64,000 bases of DNA, from positions 14,639,196 to 14,703,195 of the forward strand of contig CAIIXF020000004.1 in NCBI GenBank assembly GCA_903813345.2, given 5' to 3'. Shown here piece by piece: positions 1 to 11,163 of this stretch (position 1 is the first letter of the stretch; each line of letters starts with the position of its first letter). The translations under genes and the position numbers were made by a program. The notes under the pieces were generated by a model, which did not search any database, was not told the DNA's origin, and was given only the letters and a program-made list of their open reading frames with translations. Source of the DNA: Owenia fusiformis. Its lineage: Eukaryota > Annelida > Polychaeta > Sabellida > Oweniidae.

Positions 1-740
1 GCTGCAAAAATAAGATTGGTGAAACTAAAAAAAATAAAGAAAATATGCTTTTTATTTCGATAAATTATATTTTCTCCCAAACCAATCAACATATCTCTCT
101 ATAATTTCAGGATACACTTATCCACTGTACTGGTGACATATTATGTAGAAATCAGTTCTATGGCAAATATTTAATTGATTTTATAGAATGATAATCTAAT
201 ACCCTCCTTGAATATTATTCTAGGGGGTAAAAAGGCTCAGAATCCTTGGTCCACAAACTAATACCACCCAGACATATGTGAATTGATGCTGAATAAAGTT
301 ATCTTTCAGAAAAATTATGTCTAACAAGTGGCCCCCTGACTTCCCAAAATGCTTGCTGTAGACTGGCCTAATTGTTCCGGAAGTGTTGATTTAATGACTT
401 GATTTGCACAGTATTTTTTAGAGAGAGAATATTTACAGGTAGATATGTATATTGCAAGTCATGAGTTAAACAAAAAATAACTGATAAGGGATATTTAACT
501 CCATTTAAATACATGAATACTACCAAATGTGCCACGCCCCCTTTCAGAAATATTACATAATTTTAAAAAAGACAATAAAAAACGCCCAACCTACTACCAC
601 TGTATATTTGTGGCTTTTTGACCAGGATATGTCTAACTATCAAAAATGCAATAAAACATTGTATATCTCCAAAACAAGGTTCAGTGATAAGTCCATTGTT
701 TTCATCTAGACTACTACACTTGTTTAATAGAAGAGGATTT
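1..740. other. Intergenic, nothing recognised
   Basis: AT-rich sequence without a supportable gene. Only short open frames occur, with no domain or splice context. No inverted or tandem repeat was seen here by eye. Confidence 0.5.
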
Positions 741-744
741 ATGA

Positions 745-945
745 CATATATAATATTTATAAGTTGCTAAAAATGGTATAAAAAATATCAAATATGACGT
801 CACAAAGAATATGCAAATGAGCTTATTTGCATAAATTGTAATTTACCTGATTGGGTAAAGCTTATTTGCATAAATTGTAATTTACCTGATTGGGCCTCCA
901 ATATGCTTTCATTTGGTACCAAGATTATTTAATATGGATAAGAAA
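745..945 (+). repeat. Octamer-containing repeat, left copy
   Basis: This stretch resembles 5036-5190 in the same orientation: both carry TGACGTCA- or TGATGTCA-like bases, then ATATGCAAATGAGC and TTATTTGCATAAATT, and then a CATTTGGTA block. The left copy has an internal tandem duplication of about 37 bp (near 825-895). The two copies flank the element at 1233-4891, but they are not its target-site duplication (that is GTACT). They are probably two members of an older dispersed repeat. Confidence 0.6.
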
Positions 946-2251
946 TGGAAGAGTTATACAGGTTATTTGTGAATTAAATAATGTTTATAGCAGGTATTTT
1001 AATTAGTGTCTGTTTCCATGGCAACGCGACCATTTTCAGAACAATTCATTATGTAGAAGATGTAGCCGAGATGCTTAGCTGTCAAAAGATACCATCGGGG
1101 TCTGGGGTCTACCTGCTAATATCAGTGTTTTCCATATCAAGCCAACATATTTTATTTAAGGCTGGCTCATATTTTGTAAAATACCATAACATATAGGTCT
1201 ACATTTTGCTGTATATTTTCCAGCTATGTACTCACGGGATGTCATCGCCTGATTTGGTCAATGTTAGGGAGCAGGTCGTTTTTACAATAAATTTCAATAT
1301 TTTCACACAAAATATTTTTTTACTGAAAAACTGCTCATTCGCAGAGAAAATGTACTAGCACATGCAATGAAAATGTCAATCACGCTTCTGTACGAAATTC
1401 GGCGGAAGTCTTTTATAATCTAATACGAAGTTACTAAAAAAGGCGCGAACGCCCTACACTCAAAATGATCGTTTTTCCATTATAACTTTTTAACGTAATT
1501 TAACGAAGGCTTCTAATTATTATCCAAGATAGTCTAAATACCGATTAAAATATTTCTTACTTCAAACAGATACGCCGTCTTCTATTCAATTTTTTAAAAA
1601 ATAATTAAAAAATAACTCTTGTCAATGTTAGGGAGCAGTCAATGTTAGGGAGCAAAATGATTTTATCAGAATATTAAAAATGTAGCAAATGGCCATTTAA
1701 AATATGTATGGCATTTATAAACTGAACAATTTTGTTTGTATGATTATTTGATACCCTTTGGGGAGGAAAGCGTTAAAATTGTAAGAAAATCATTGAAAAG
1801 GTTATTTTGCATTTTTTATTTTCAGCTAAATCCTGTTTACGTTCGTTTTAGAAATATTTAGATGCGAACCATTCCTTCTTTATTCGTTGACCTCTAACTG
1901 TAAATGAATGGATGTATCGTTATATACACTTTTTGATGATGTCATCAGTTCATAATCCTAAATTGTGGATGATAAATTATCTGAACTGATATATAGGCTT
2001 GAGAAATCTCCGACATCCTTCAGTTCTATGATTTGATATTTTCCTAGTATTAAAGTAAGAGAGTTAGTCTCGCACTTATCTTTACGACCGGGTATCACCT
2101 GATAGCTGGCACAAACGCTATGAAGGGCTCATTGCGCAGTTACATGTATGATAGTAGATTTTTACACGTATACTTCAATTTGTCAATACTCAGACAATGC
2201 AGTATATAACCGATCTCTGTTATATGTGTACCACTTGCTAATGATACTCTA

Positions 2252-2762
2252 AAGCCCGGTATACACCAATGGGACAAGTTGGGACCTCCATAGACTTAAC
2301 ATGGCGTGGGACCTAGTGGGACCTTTTGGGATTTTGCCCCATGAAGTCCGTGGGAATCAATGGGACTCCGTCGGATTTTGCCCCAACTTGCATATAATCT
2401 TGGCCCATCGAGTCCCATGAGGTCCCACGTTGGACTCGATGGGATTCGATGGGGCAGGATGGGGCAAAATCCCACGGAGTCCCATCTTGCCCCATCGAGA
2501 ATGAACATGTTCATTCTTTCCATGGGGCATCGTGGGATTTCCGATCAGGTCACATGTTATGTGAAGCCCAACATACACCAATGGGGCAAGGTGGGATTTG
2601 ATGGGACTCCATGGGGCTCGATGGGGCACGTTGGGACTTGATGGGGCAAAGTCATCAACCATGGGACTCCGTTGGACTCATTGGGGCAAGTTCGGATTCG
2701 ATAGGGCAAGATCGGACTCGATGGGCAAGTGGGATTTTGCCCCATTGGTGTATACTGGGCTT
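2252..2762. mobile_element. Nested MITE made of GGGAC/GGGGCA repeats
   Basis: The ends are inverted: AAGCCCGGTATACACCAATG at the left and CATTGGTGTATACTGGGCTT at the right. Flanks are T-A-A rich, so a TA or TTAA duplication is possible but not clean. The interior is almost wholly short words such as GATGGGGCAAAATCCCAC and their complements, so it is highly palindromic. Six open frames on both strands here are by-products of this repetition. It lies inside element 1. Confidence 0.6.
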
Positions 2763-3088
2763 AAGGCTACTTTATTTAAGTTTTGAATGAATTTAATTGT
2801 CAAAAAGCGGCTCACTTGCAGACTTGGGGACACCCTATATATTAACCTGGGATTACACATACAGTACGTGGCTGGACTGCGTCATCCATATCCACCGTGC
2901 AAGCTACTTATTTCACTTTCCAATGTACTACAGTAATTATATGAATGAATTATCATGGAATTATTGAGAATATTTTTGAAATTTACAGTTCAGGGGAGAC
3001 ATAATTTTTAAAATAACAAAACATTACATTTCATGCTACTAGATCATGAGCTAGCTAGCAACTGCAGCTGCGCATTTATTACGCTATC

Positions 3089-3244
3089 TTACATGTTTGA
3101 AGAATGATTCGTTTTAATATGCCGTTGTAAGGTTGCTCGGTATTTAAACTCCTTACAACAATGTGGACATTTGAATAACGTGTTTCCATGAACAAGCTTC
3201 TTGTGAACGTTTAAGTAATGTTTTGTTTTGAATTGAAGGTCATT
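3089..3244 (-). pseudogene. C2H2 zinc-finger fragment inside element 1
   Basis: On the minus strand an open stretch of about 51 codons ends in TAA at 3091-3089. It encodes one complete C2H2 finger, FKCPHCCKEFKYRATLQR followed by HIKTNH (C-x2-C-x12-H-x4-H). Before it lies the second half of another finger (L-x2-H-x4-H, ending HKKLVH). The upstream finger lacks its cysteine pair in this frame because a stop precedes it, and no clear acceptor site was seen. It may be a captured host fragment or the relic of a DNA-binding protein of the transposon. A single finger of this quality is unlikely by chance. Confidence 0.55.
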
Positions 3245-3639
3245 TCACATCAAAACTAAAGCAAGAAAGGGGGTCTATAGAGAGCCGGTCTTAGATGCCA
3301 GGAGTTCCAGCACGTCCAGAAGGCCAAAAGAACGCTTGAAATTTGATATTATTCAACCAAGGTATGATCTTTAAATAGAACTTTAATTGATTATACATAC
3401 AAGTGGTATTTGAGAAGGATATTCTCAGCTCATCTCTTGTGCCTTGCCTATACTAATTATGTTGCAGGGACCATTTTTTTGACACGGAAGAAAGAAGAAG
3501 GGGATACAAAGAACAAACCTTCAAAATGCCTCAACCAAGAGGAGTAGCCCCTGGACAAAGACCGATTCGTACACACTATAAAACTGATTTCTCGAAAATA
3601 AAGGATTCAGTGAAAATTGGACTTGACATTTCAGATTAA
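3237..3639 (+). CDS. Small two-exon reading frame inside element 1, function unknown
   Basis: An open frame from 3237 (possible acceptor CTAAAG at 3260) runs to a donor AAG/GTATGA at 3361. It continues in frame after an acceptor TTGCAG at 3467, and ends with TAA at 3637-3639. The joined product is very basic, with a Ser/Arg-rich stretch (DARSSSTSRRPKERLK) and an end reading DSVKIGLDISD. I recognise no family. The shared frame across a well-formed intron argues for a real terminal exon pair, either of the transposon's own gene or of a captured host gene. No start codon is visible in the first exon, so anything upstream is missing or unseen. Confidence 0.35.
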
Positions 3640-4029
3640 TTTGCAAATTAGTAATTGGTGAAAAAATAACACTTTGGAAAGAATTTTTAGTTGTTCAAGA
3701 GAAGTGACGGTATTTTTTTTCTAATATTCAATTTCTGTGCTGCTTGCTGAGCTATACTTGAAAGACAATCAGCTCAATTTATGTCTATATTTGGGTTGAA
3801 AATGTGTGAAGTCCCAAAATGTTTTATTATTCTAACATTTCTAAAATATGATTGGACAAAGTTTTAGACTTTCTTTAAGTGTTACCGGTCTATTTCAAAA
3901 CAATAATTTATATACAAAGATGAGCTCATTTATCTAAATACAATATCATGAATAAAAGGGAGATGTCATGTAATTATTGTATCTGGTTAAATTGTGTATA
4001 TTGTGCTGAGCAATACTGTATGCTTGTAA

Positions 4030-4345
4030 GGTTTATACCAAGGGGTATAAAACAATCATACAATCTTGTCTAGTTTATAAATGACATACATGTTTGTAAA
4101 GGCCAATTACTCTGATATTCTGATAAAACCATTTCGCCCCACTGCATTGTTTGCTCCGCCACATTGATCATACTTATTTTTTATTATTTAAAAACAATTA
4201 AAGAAAGGTGTACCTGTTTGAAGTAAGAAATATTTCAATATGTACTGAGATTATCCATGATAATAATTAACTTTCCTTCGTCAAAAATCTTTGAGAGTCC
4301 ATTTTCTGAAGATAACAAAAATGCAAAACAATTTTTTTATCGATT
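4030..4345. repeat. Diverged duplicate of the inner right arm of element 1
   Basis: Order and wording match 4358-4640: a GGGGTATAAAA-like block, then AGTTTATAAATG, ATTCTGATAAAA, GAAGTAAGAAATATTT and the GATAATAATTA block, with many substitutions. Left and right arms therefore differ in copy number of this segment. Confidence 0.6.
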
Positions 4346-5035
4346 TTGTTAAATTTTGTTAAGGCAAGGGGTTTAAAATAATCATTCAAACAATATTGTT
4401 TAGTTTATAAATGCCATACATATTTTAAATGGCCATTTGCTACATTTTTAATATTCTGATAAAATCATTTTGCTCCCTAACATTGACTGCTCCCTAACAT
4501 TGACAAGAGTTATTTTTTATTATTTTTTAAAAAATTGAATAAAAGACGGCGTATCTGTTTGAAGTAAGAAATATTTTAATCGGTATTTAGACTATCTTGG
4601 ATAATAATTAGAAGCCTTCGTTAAATTACGTTAAAAAGTTATAATGGAAAAACGATCATTTTGAGTGTAGGGCGTTCGCGCCTTTTTTAGTAACTTCGTA
4701 TTAGATTATAAAAGACTTCCGCCGAATTTCGTACAGAAGCGTGATTGACATTGTCATTGCATGTGCTAGTACATTTTCTCTGCGAATGAGCAGTTTTTCA
4801 GTAAAAAAATATTTTGTGTGAAAATATTGAAATTTATTGTAAAAACGACCTGCTCCCTAACATTGACCAAATCAGGCGATGACATCCCGTGGTACTTATT
4901 AAAAAAAGATGTAGGCCATATCATCTAGACTGTTTGAGTTATGTTCTGTCTATCAAAATAAAGCCTGTCTGTCCCATATGTATCTTCTATGAAAATATTA
5001 CACGTTTACTGCGCTTATTTATTTCAAGTCGATAT

Positions 5036-5190
5036 TTATAATATTATATTTTAATAACTTGCTCAAAATATTAGAAAAAATGGCAATTATGATGTCACAA
5101 AAGATATGCAAATGAGCTTATTTGCATAAATTATACTTTACCTGGCATTCAACATGCATTCATTTGGTATCAATATTATTTAAAATGGTC
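5036..5190 (+). repeat. Octamer-containing repeat, right copy
   Basis: Partner of 745-945: it shares GATATGCAAATGAGCTTATT and the CATTTGGTAT block downstream. It lies just outside the right end of element 1. Confidence 0.6.
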
Positions 5191-5215
5191 TCTGTCAACA
5201 GTAGTTTCTCAGTTT

Positions 5216-5911
5216 ACAGTCTCGGTATACAATTTTGCCGGTTGACCTTGTTACGCGGTAAACACGATACAAAAATATGCCATATTCCGCAACGAATATG
5301 GCATATTCACTTGCGGTGTATGACAGATTCACCTGCGGTATATGGCATACACACTAACCAATGAGAACGTGATACGGAAGTACACAATTGTCAATTGCAT
5401 CGATTGAACGAATAAGTAAAACGTTATAAATTATTATAATGATTACTGAATCAACAGTACTGTGTATCGAATATATTAACTTAGCAGAAGTATCAGTCAC
5501 CAATCTCGCGTAATAAACTTACTCAATCAATCCAGGATTGATATATTAGTACTCGACGCACTAACTATATTGGTAATCCAGCGTAGTTTTACATTTAGAG
5601 TCGATTCTCGCAACCAATCAAACCAAGTCTTTCTGTATCATGTTTTCACTTGCGGTATATGTCATATTCACCTGCGGTATATGGCATATTCCGCAAGTGA
5701 GTATGACATATTCCGCAGGTGAGTATCGGGTATTCACTGAAATCAATGTATCGCATATTCACTGCGGAATATCGCATACTCACCTGTGGAATATGCCATA
5801 TACCGCAGGTGAGTATGGCATATTCACCCGTATCACAAATACCGCGCAACCATGAATGTATGCCATATACCGCGTAACAGACCTCTGGAGAGGTCAACAA
5901 TTGTATACTGT
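5216..5911. mobile_element. Inverted-repeat element built of CATATTCCGC words
   Basis: The left end (GTATACAATTTTGCC, then GGTTGACC, then TGTTACGCGGTA) is the imperfect reverse complement of the right end (ACCGCGTAACA, then AGGTCAAC, then AATTGTATAC). Inside, both halves consist of short direct and inverted repeats such as GCGGTATATGGCATATTCAC and CATATTCCGCAGGTGAGTAT. No clear target duplication was found, so the class is open; it behaves like a large palindromic MITE. The open frames in it are repeat by-products. Confidence 0.55.
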
Positions 5912-6010
5912 GATTGTAATGTTCTATTGATTGATTTTAGATAAATAAACCTTGTAAATATTGTTATATTTTATATTGCTTGTTGTGTTGCATGTTATAT
6001 TTGATATCAT

Positions 6011-6084
6011 AAGCTCTGTTCATCATGATAAATCATGACATCTCATTTCTTCTCAGCCGTGAGATGCCATGATATAATGAGCTT
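6011..6084. repeat. Imperfect hairpin
   Basis: AAGCTC, CATCATGATA and CATGACATCTCA at the left are mirrored by TGAGATG, CCATGATAT and GAGCTT at the right around a short spacer. It could be a small MITE or a cruciform-forming site; nothing else identifies it. Confidence 0.4.
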
Positions 6085-6310
6085 GATTTGGCGATCCAGG
6101 AGAGCCCAAAATTGGGGATTTTTGAGATCTTTCATCCCAGATGGGCTCTGTTTAAAAGAAGTCCCATCCACTTCCCCATTCTGTCGACAGAAAGAACAAT
6201 GGTAGCATTTATGATAAACAAGTTATTTATCAACTCTCTAGTGAACATTACATCTCTGCAACAAGTAGCAAGTCTACTGGGGCCAACACCCCAGCTCAAA
6301 TGAGTGAGTA

Positions 6311-6502
6311 ACACCCCAGTCACATTTCCAACGGCGACCTTGCGGTCTATCATTTCTGCGGCCAGTAACATTTCTACGCTCGCCGTGGAATTTCTGCGCT
6401 CTCATACTTTTGCAGTCACATTTCCCACGGCAGCCGCACGGTGAATTTTAAATTTCTGTTGATAAATAATACTTTTTTCATTTTATTTACATCGGGACAA
6501 TT
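6311..6502 (-). repeat. 153-bp repeat core plus shared flank, copy 1 (core inverted)
   Basis: The core 6311-6463 (ACACCCCAGTCACATTTCC to TTTCTGTTGAT) matches 11164-11316 as its reverse complement over exactly 153 bp with few differences. The next 39 bp (AAATAATAC to GGGACAATT) match 11317-11354 in the same orientation, so the core is flipped relative to its flank between the two copies. Confidence 0.75.
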
Positions 6503-6670
6503 TATAAATGTTATTTATAGTGCTAGGATGTAATATCAAATGAAAAGTGATGTGAAACATTGACAAATAATGATTCAATCTTGATGAGCCAGTTGATTTC
6601 TACCACCCTACCAGTTTTCATAACCATCAGACTTATAGTCACAATTTTACAGCACTTTGAATAACATGCT

Positions 6671-6903
6671 TCAAGTTTGGCCATCATCGCGCTGTAGGCA
6701 AACCTGCACAGTTGTCAATGGGCCGAATGCATTCCTCAGCAGGTATGGCCTGAATGATACAGATGATCTCACTTTTGAGGTTTGTGATTGTCCTGAGGTC
6801 ATTCTCATACATTTTTTCCTTGCCGTATCTCCAAAGGTAGGGACATTTTGGACGATGAGTACAGGTGGCCCGACAGCGCAATAGTGGCCACTAGGGCATG
6901 TTC
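6671..6903 (-). pseudogene. Decayed exon resembling a GCC2/GCC3-type cysteine-rich module
   Basis: On the minus strand, just after an acceptor-like TTTACAG (6904-6910), the frame reads TCPSGHYCAVGPPVLI and then TFGDTARKK. This resembles the CPSGHYC...GTFG...C..C modules of extracellular multi-cysteine (GCC2/GCC3) proteins. After that the cysteine pattern is lost in this frame, while a neighbouring frame gives KCPYLWRYGKE, which suggests indels. The open frame continues to 6671 without further family features. I read it as an orphan, degraded exon of an extracellular protein; chance resemblance is not excluded. Confidence 0.35.
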
Positions 6904-8001
6904 TGTAAAGTGATGTAACATTGTGACTATCAATCTGATGGTCATGAAATAAAGTGAGCTGGTAGGAAATTGAATGGTGTACAAATGTGCAAAATATCAG
7001 GGAGTAATTTCTCAAAATGACAAATATATGAGGAAAATGGTGTAAGGGTTTCCATTTTTTGACCACCCTGTAAAAGTATATAAAATGAGCACAGCATAGA
7101 CAACAATAGAAACTTGTTTTAAACAAGAGATGAAGTGAACAGAATAAAGCACATATAAAGGACTAGAAAACAACATGATTAACTATTGGACATAATTCAG
7201 ATTTAAAAAAAATATGAAAATGACCATGTTCACGATGCCCATGTCAAGCAGCGTGCCTACTAGGCACGCAGTTTGAAACTCTGGCAAACTGCGCGCATAT
7301 TTCAAAATGTGAGACGGGGAGGACACGACTCCCAAAAAGAGCCAAAATACGAAAAATACAAGGTTAGTCTCGTTCTAAAGATAGTACCATTCTGTGAAGA
7401 TGAACTTAATTTACTCAAAGTACTCAATGTTTTTCCCGATGTAAACCTAGTTATCTCAATATAAGGGTCTTAAGTAACTTCTGTGTTCAAAATTTACAGT
7501 GTAAAGTTATATCTATGTCTTTTTATCGTCATTTGCCGTTTATTCAGCCATTGTGTCTGTGTATGCTAGAATATATAGGATCACTCCATCTGATTAAATC
7601 AGCAAGGTTTGTGTTCAAAACGATAATACGCCATAAACGTGATTTAAACATTTTTCTTGCGCGCCTATATTCACATGTATTTCCCAAACTGCGTGCCTAA
7701 TATTTCCAAACTGCTTGCCTATCCAAGCTTGTTTTGTATTATTAGAAAACATAAGCGCCATACAAGGCACATATGTGTCTAATAGTAGAACCCCATAATT
7801 GAAACACTATGAGAGTCCATCCACCAAGATGGTGATCTGAAAATAAAAGTTTTTTTCGTTCCCAACTTAATTGTCACTTCTATTATACATTTTGACTTTC
7901 AATATGAAAATCTCATAAAATGTGACGATAAAGCAAAATTTCCAAAGCTACATGAAAAACACCTACACGTGCCTCTGTAGAAATTCCAATGATATATTTT
8001 T

Positions 8002-9045
8002 GTTAGTTTGGTTGAACCACTTTTAATGTATGCCTCTGAGATATGGTATAGTAAGAAGCATGTAAAAGCTATAGAAGCAATACACTTATCATTCCTTAAA
8101 TGTTTGCTTGGTGTGAAAAAATCAACAGCTACACCGGCTGTTTATGGGGAGCTAGGACGTTATCCTTTAAAAATTCGTTTCAACATTAAGCTGATTAAAT
8201 ATTGGCTGCGTTTAATGAAATTACCTGAAGAAAATATGCTCAATAAATCATATTTGTATGACCTTGAAATGAATGGTTTAGGTTACTCTGGCACTTGGTC
8301 CAGTAAAGTTATTGACATATTAAAACAATGTGATTTATTCTCTCATTGGTTGACTCAAAATGTTGAAGATGATTATATATTTATTCAAATGATCACAAAG
8401 AAATTAAAAAGTAACTATGCACTTCAATGGAAACAGGATATTCTTACTTTTCCTGTTCTTAGAACTTATATAAAATTCAAAAATACTTTCACCAAAGAAT
8501 TATATTTAAACATTCAAAATAAAAAGTATAGACATGCATTAACTAGGCCCAGGATGAGTTCACATAAATTACAGATAGAAGTTGGGCGGTACTCAAAACC
8601 AAAGCCAAAACCCACAAGTGAAAGGTTGTGTAGTGAATGTGGGGTAATTGAGGATGAGCTTCACTTTATCACAAGCTGTACAAAGAACTTAAAACACAGA
8701 GAGCTTTTGTTTGAAACTTTAGAATCTGATCTGAAACAGTGCAAAGATCCAGATAAACTGTTTGAAACTATTATGTCTAGTAAAAGCTCTCATGTTAACT
8801 TATATTTAGCCAAATTTGTATATCACTCTTTTAAAAATTTGGAAAATGTTTAATATTATGTAAACTTTTTTTTTTAAACACATGTATTATGGATACACCA
8901 CACTGATATCATACCCTGACATGTGAAACTGATGTAAAGTAGTTTTGTAGTATGTAGTTGTAGTTTGTAGTTTTTTTGTACACTGTAGTGACTGATATGT
9001 CATTTACATGACATGGTTATTGAGTCAATAAAAGATATATATATA
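8002..9045 (+). mobile_element. 5'-truncated non-LTR retrotransposon (LINE)
   Basis: The open frame 8002-8853 is the C-terminal part of a LINE ORF2. It starts within the thumb region (LVEPLLMYASEIWYSKK), then gives GVKKSTATPAVYGELGRYPL, and ends with a zinc-knuckle-like CSECGVIEDELHFITSC (C-x2-C-x7-H-x4-C). After TAA at 8851-8853 comes a ~190-bp 3' UTR with AATAAA and an (AT)n tail near 9030-9045, a usual LINE 3' end. No start codon, endonuclease or catalytic palm is left. It sits in element 2, so it is younger than that element. The clade (CR1/L2/I-like) is not resolved by eye. Confidence 0.85.
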
Positions 9046-9794
9046 ATATGTAGTTTTAATAGTGTATGCGCACAGTTTGTAATTTCTGACTAAAATAGGC
9101 GCGCAGTTTGTGATTTATTTCTTTTTAATCTCCTGATTATCTGTTTTATCTCGAAATATTTTGAATTATACATGATAAATGTGTAAGGAATTAAATATAA
9201 AACGAGTCTAAAGTATTTGTCATTTATGTTTAAAGTGTCTCACATATTCGATCAAAATTTGCCATGCAAACATGTTAGTCTACTTTACTGGCCCCCCTTG
9301 CTGTAACAAGGAACCCAAAACACATTAAAACGTAAACATAAACCAATTAGTCACTTCACTATGAAAGTGGGGGTGTTAGCAAATGTATATTAGCAGAATA
9401 CGCTGTGTGCAAAGAGGAGGGAAAGCCCCAGAGTTTCAAGATAACAGACATAATTACCTCTCTTTCTTACCACCTTCGTTCGTTCGAATTTTCATCGGCT
9501 AGTTATCAAATACTACACTTCGATGGGATGTTATAATTGATATAGGCATATTCCGTACACCTTTCTTTATCTTGATGTGAAATGAGAAGCTATGATATTG
9601 GTTAACACGCCAGAAATGAACATAATATTATTCGAAGCGTATTTCGAAAATTTTGAAACCGCCATTGATGACGTCATTTGTTTGTCGACTTTTGACCAAT
9701 CAGCGACCGTGTCATCTCAATACAGATTAACATTATAAGCGTATGTCATCTTTGAACCCTGGTGTTTCTCCCCCTCTGCTGTGTGCATGAACTA

Positions 9795-10245
9795 GGCCAT
9801 AAGAAGTAGATTCTTTGTTTTGCGTCCCCTTGCAATTGCTTGCACGATTTTGAGTAAATCAGAAAAAACAAACACACCCAAATAGCAATCACAAGGGTCT
9901 AAAAGTACCACCGCATTTCGTTCAATCGGAATCAGACAAAATGGCGGATAATTTGATGTGCGTCAAAATTAACAGTGTTATTGATTACTTTGGCATATAT
10001 TGTGTATTTTCTTATTTTTTTACTATTGAATAATAGCTATGTTTAAACATATTGCATAAAATGTATAGATATGTGTTTGTAATCACCGCAAATTGGTATG
10101 TCATCGCTTTTTATGCCCCTAAACTGCATACATTTCTCAGCAAACAAGTTTGTGTTTTTTCTTGAGTTTGTGTTTGTTTTCCTTGTACCCTTGCATGATT
10201 TGGATTTTGCCAGGACGCAAAACAAAGAATCTACTTCTTATGGCC
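9795..10245. mobile_element. MITE nested in element 2
   Basis: Terminal inverted repeats of about 35 bp begin GGCCATAAGAAGTAGATTC. The 3-bp flank CTA is found on both sides (9792-9794 and 10246-10248). The size and 3-bp duplication would fit a PIF/Harbinger-like MITE, but the class is uncertain. Confidence 0.65.
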
Positions 10246-11163
10246 CTAACACAATATCAGTGGTCATTTACTGTGCCAACTTAGTAACCCTTGCATATCG
10301 TGCTCACTCAAGTATTGAATAATTTTTTTATGATCTAAATGTTTGTGGTTTATAAAAAATGTGATATATTTTAGTTAGAAATACATTAATTAATATATTC
10401 ATTCAAACAGCACTAGAATGCGGGAAGAAAGAGCAATGGTGACAAAATGCAGACAGAATTTTCTGTAAGGGTTTCAAACATTTCTGAACACAATCATACA
10501 TGTACTTCATTTGTACTGTTATTTTTAGTGCTGTATTTATAGATATAATTTCACGTATTAAAATCATATTTTCCAGCAATGACTTCAAATTCGGAACCAC
10601 ACCCATATCACATTTTCTTCAATAACTCCAAACATGTGTAAACATTGACCATGTGCATATAAATTCAGATTTCACGAGCTCTTTCCTATTCGAGTACCTC
10701 ATACACCCCTGCATGGATTTGAGTTGGATTCGCCTTTTATACATGAGCCGACACACTCGCAAACGCTGATTGGATAAAGATTGCGAGAATCTTTAAAGTG
10801 CAAGATCGATTTACGTATAAATTCCCGTTAAATCAGTGACGAAAATGCCATTAATCTGCTTATGTTTTAAAACTTAGATTCATTTGCACATAGTTTTTGC
10901 TAGTATTTGCAAGATTCGTATATTCGCCACAGAATGAACGCATTGAACAAGAAAACAGTGCAGGATAAATGTCTTTAAATTACGTTTCAAAATACAGACT
11001 CCAACTTAAATGATGCAATGTTCTTAGGCACGCAGTTTGTGATCGAAACAAACTGCGCGCCTAAGTACGCGCGCAGCTTTACATGGGCACCGTGATGTTA
11101 CATGCCACATAAACAGTTGTCCAAAGCTACTTGTTTTCTTGTGACAAATGTGACTGGGGTGTT

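Larger units (their letters stand above)
1233..4891. mobile_element. Transib/RAG-type DNA transposon, non-autonomous (element 1)
   Basis: The terminal inverted repeats are about 530 bp (1233-1762 against 4364-4891) and begin CACGGGATGTCATCGCCTGA. The target duplication is exact: GTACT at 1228-1232 and 4892-4896. A 5-bp duplication together with ends starting CAC is typical of the Transib superfamily. The arms carry the subrepeat TCAATGTTAGGGAGCA, once near each tip and twice in tandem further in, which could be transposase binding sites. The right arm has a second, more diverged copy of its inner part (about 4030-4345). No transposase is recognisable; the middle holds a nested MITE (2252-2762), a zinc-finger fragment and a small spliced frame. 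Assignment rests on ends and duplication only. Confidence 0.72.
7231..11094. mobile_element. Transib/RAG-type DNA transposon, non-autonomous (element 2)
   Basis: The left end CACGATGCCCATGTCAAGC and right end (reverse complement) CACGGTGCCCATGTAAAGC form terminal inverted repeats of about 80 bp. They include a second GGCACGCAGTTTG / CAAACTGCGCGCC palindrome just inside. The target duplication ATGTT is exact (7226-7230 and 11095-11099). The right heptamer CACGGTG differs from the recombination-signal heptamer CACAGTG by one base. GCGCGCAGTTTG-type words recur inside (about 7680-7725 and 9065-9110). The interior carries a LINE fragment (8002-9045) and a MITE (9795-10245); no transposase was recognised, so it is a non-autonomous or gutted copy. 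Confidence 0.75.

Noticed and set aside
2296-2860. Cluster of overlapping open frames on both strands (60-101 codons)
   Set aside because: They arise from the GGGGCA/TGCCCC word repeats of a MITE; no domain, and the same frame opens on both strands.
5640-5900. Open frames of 71 and 84 codons on opposite strands
   Set aside because: By-products of the CATATTCCGC palindromic repeat.
1233-11094. RAG1 or Transib transposase gene in elements 1 and 2
   Set aside because: I looked for a DDE core and zinc-binding regions in both strands and found none; only ends and target duplications support the class.
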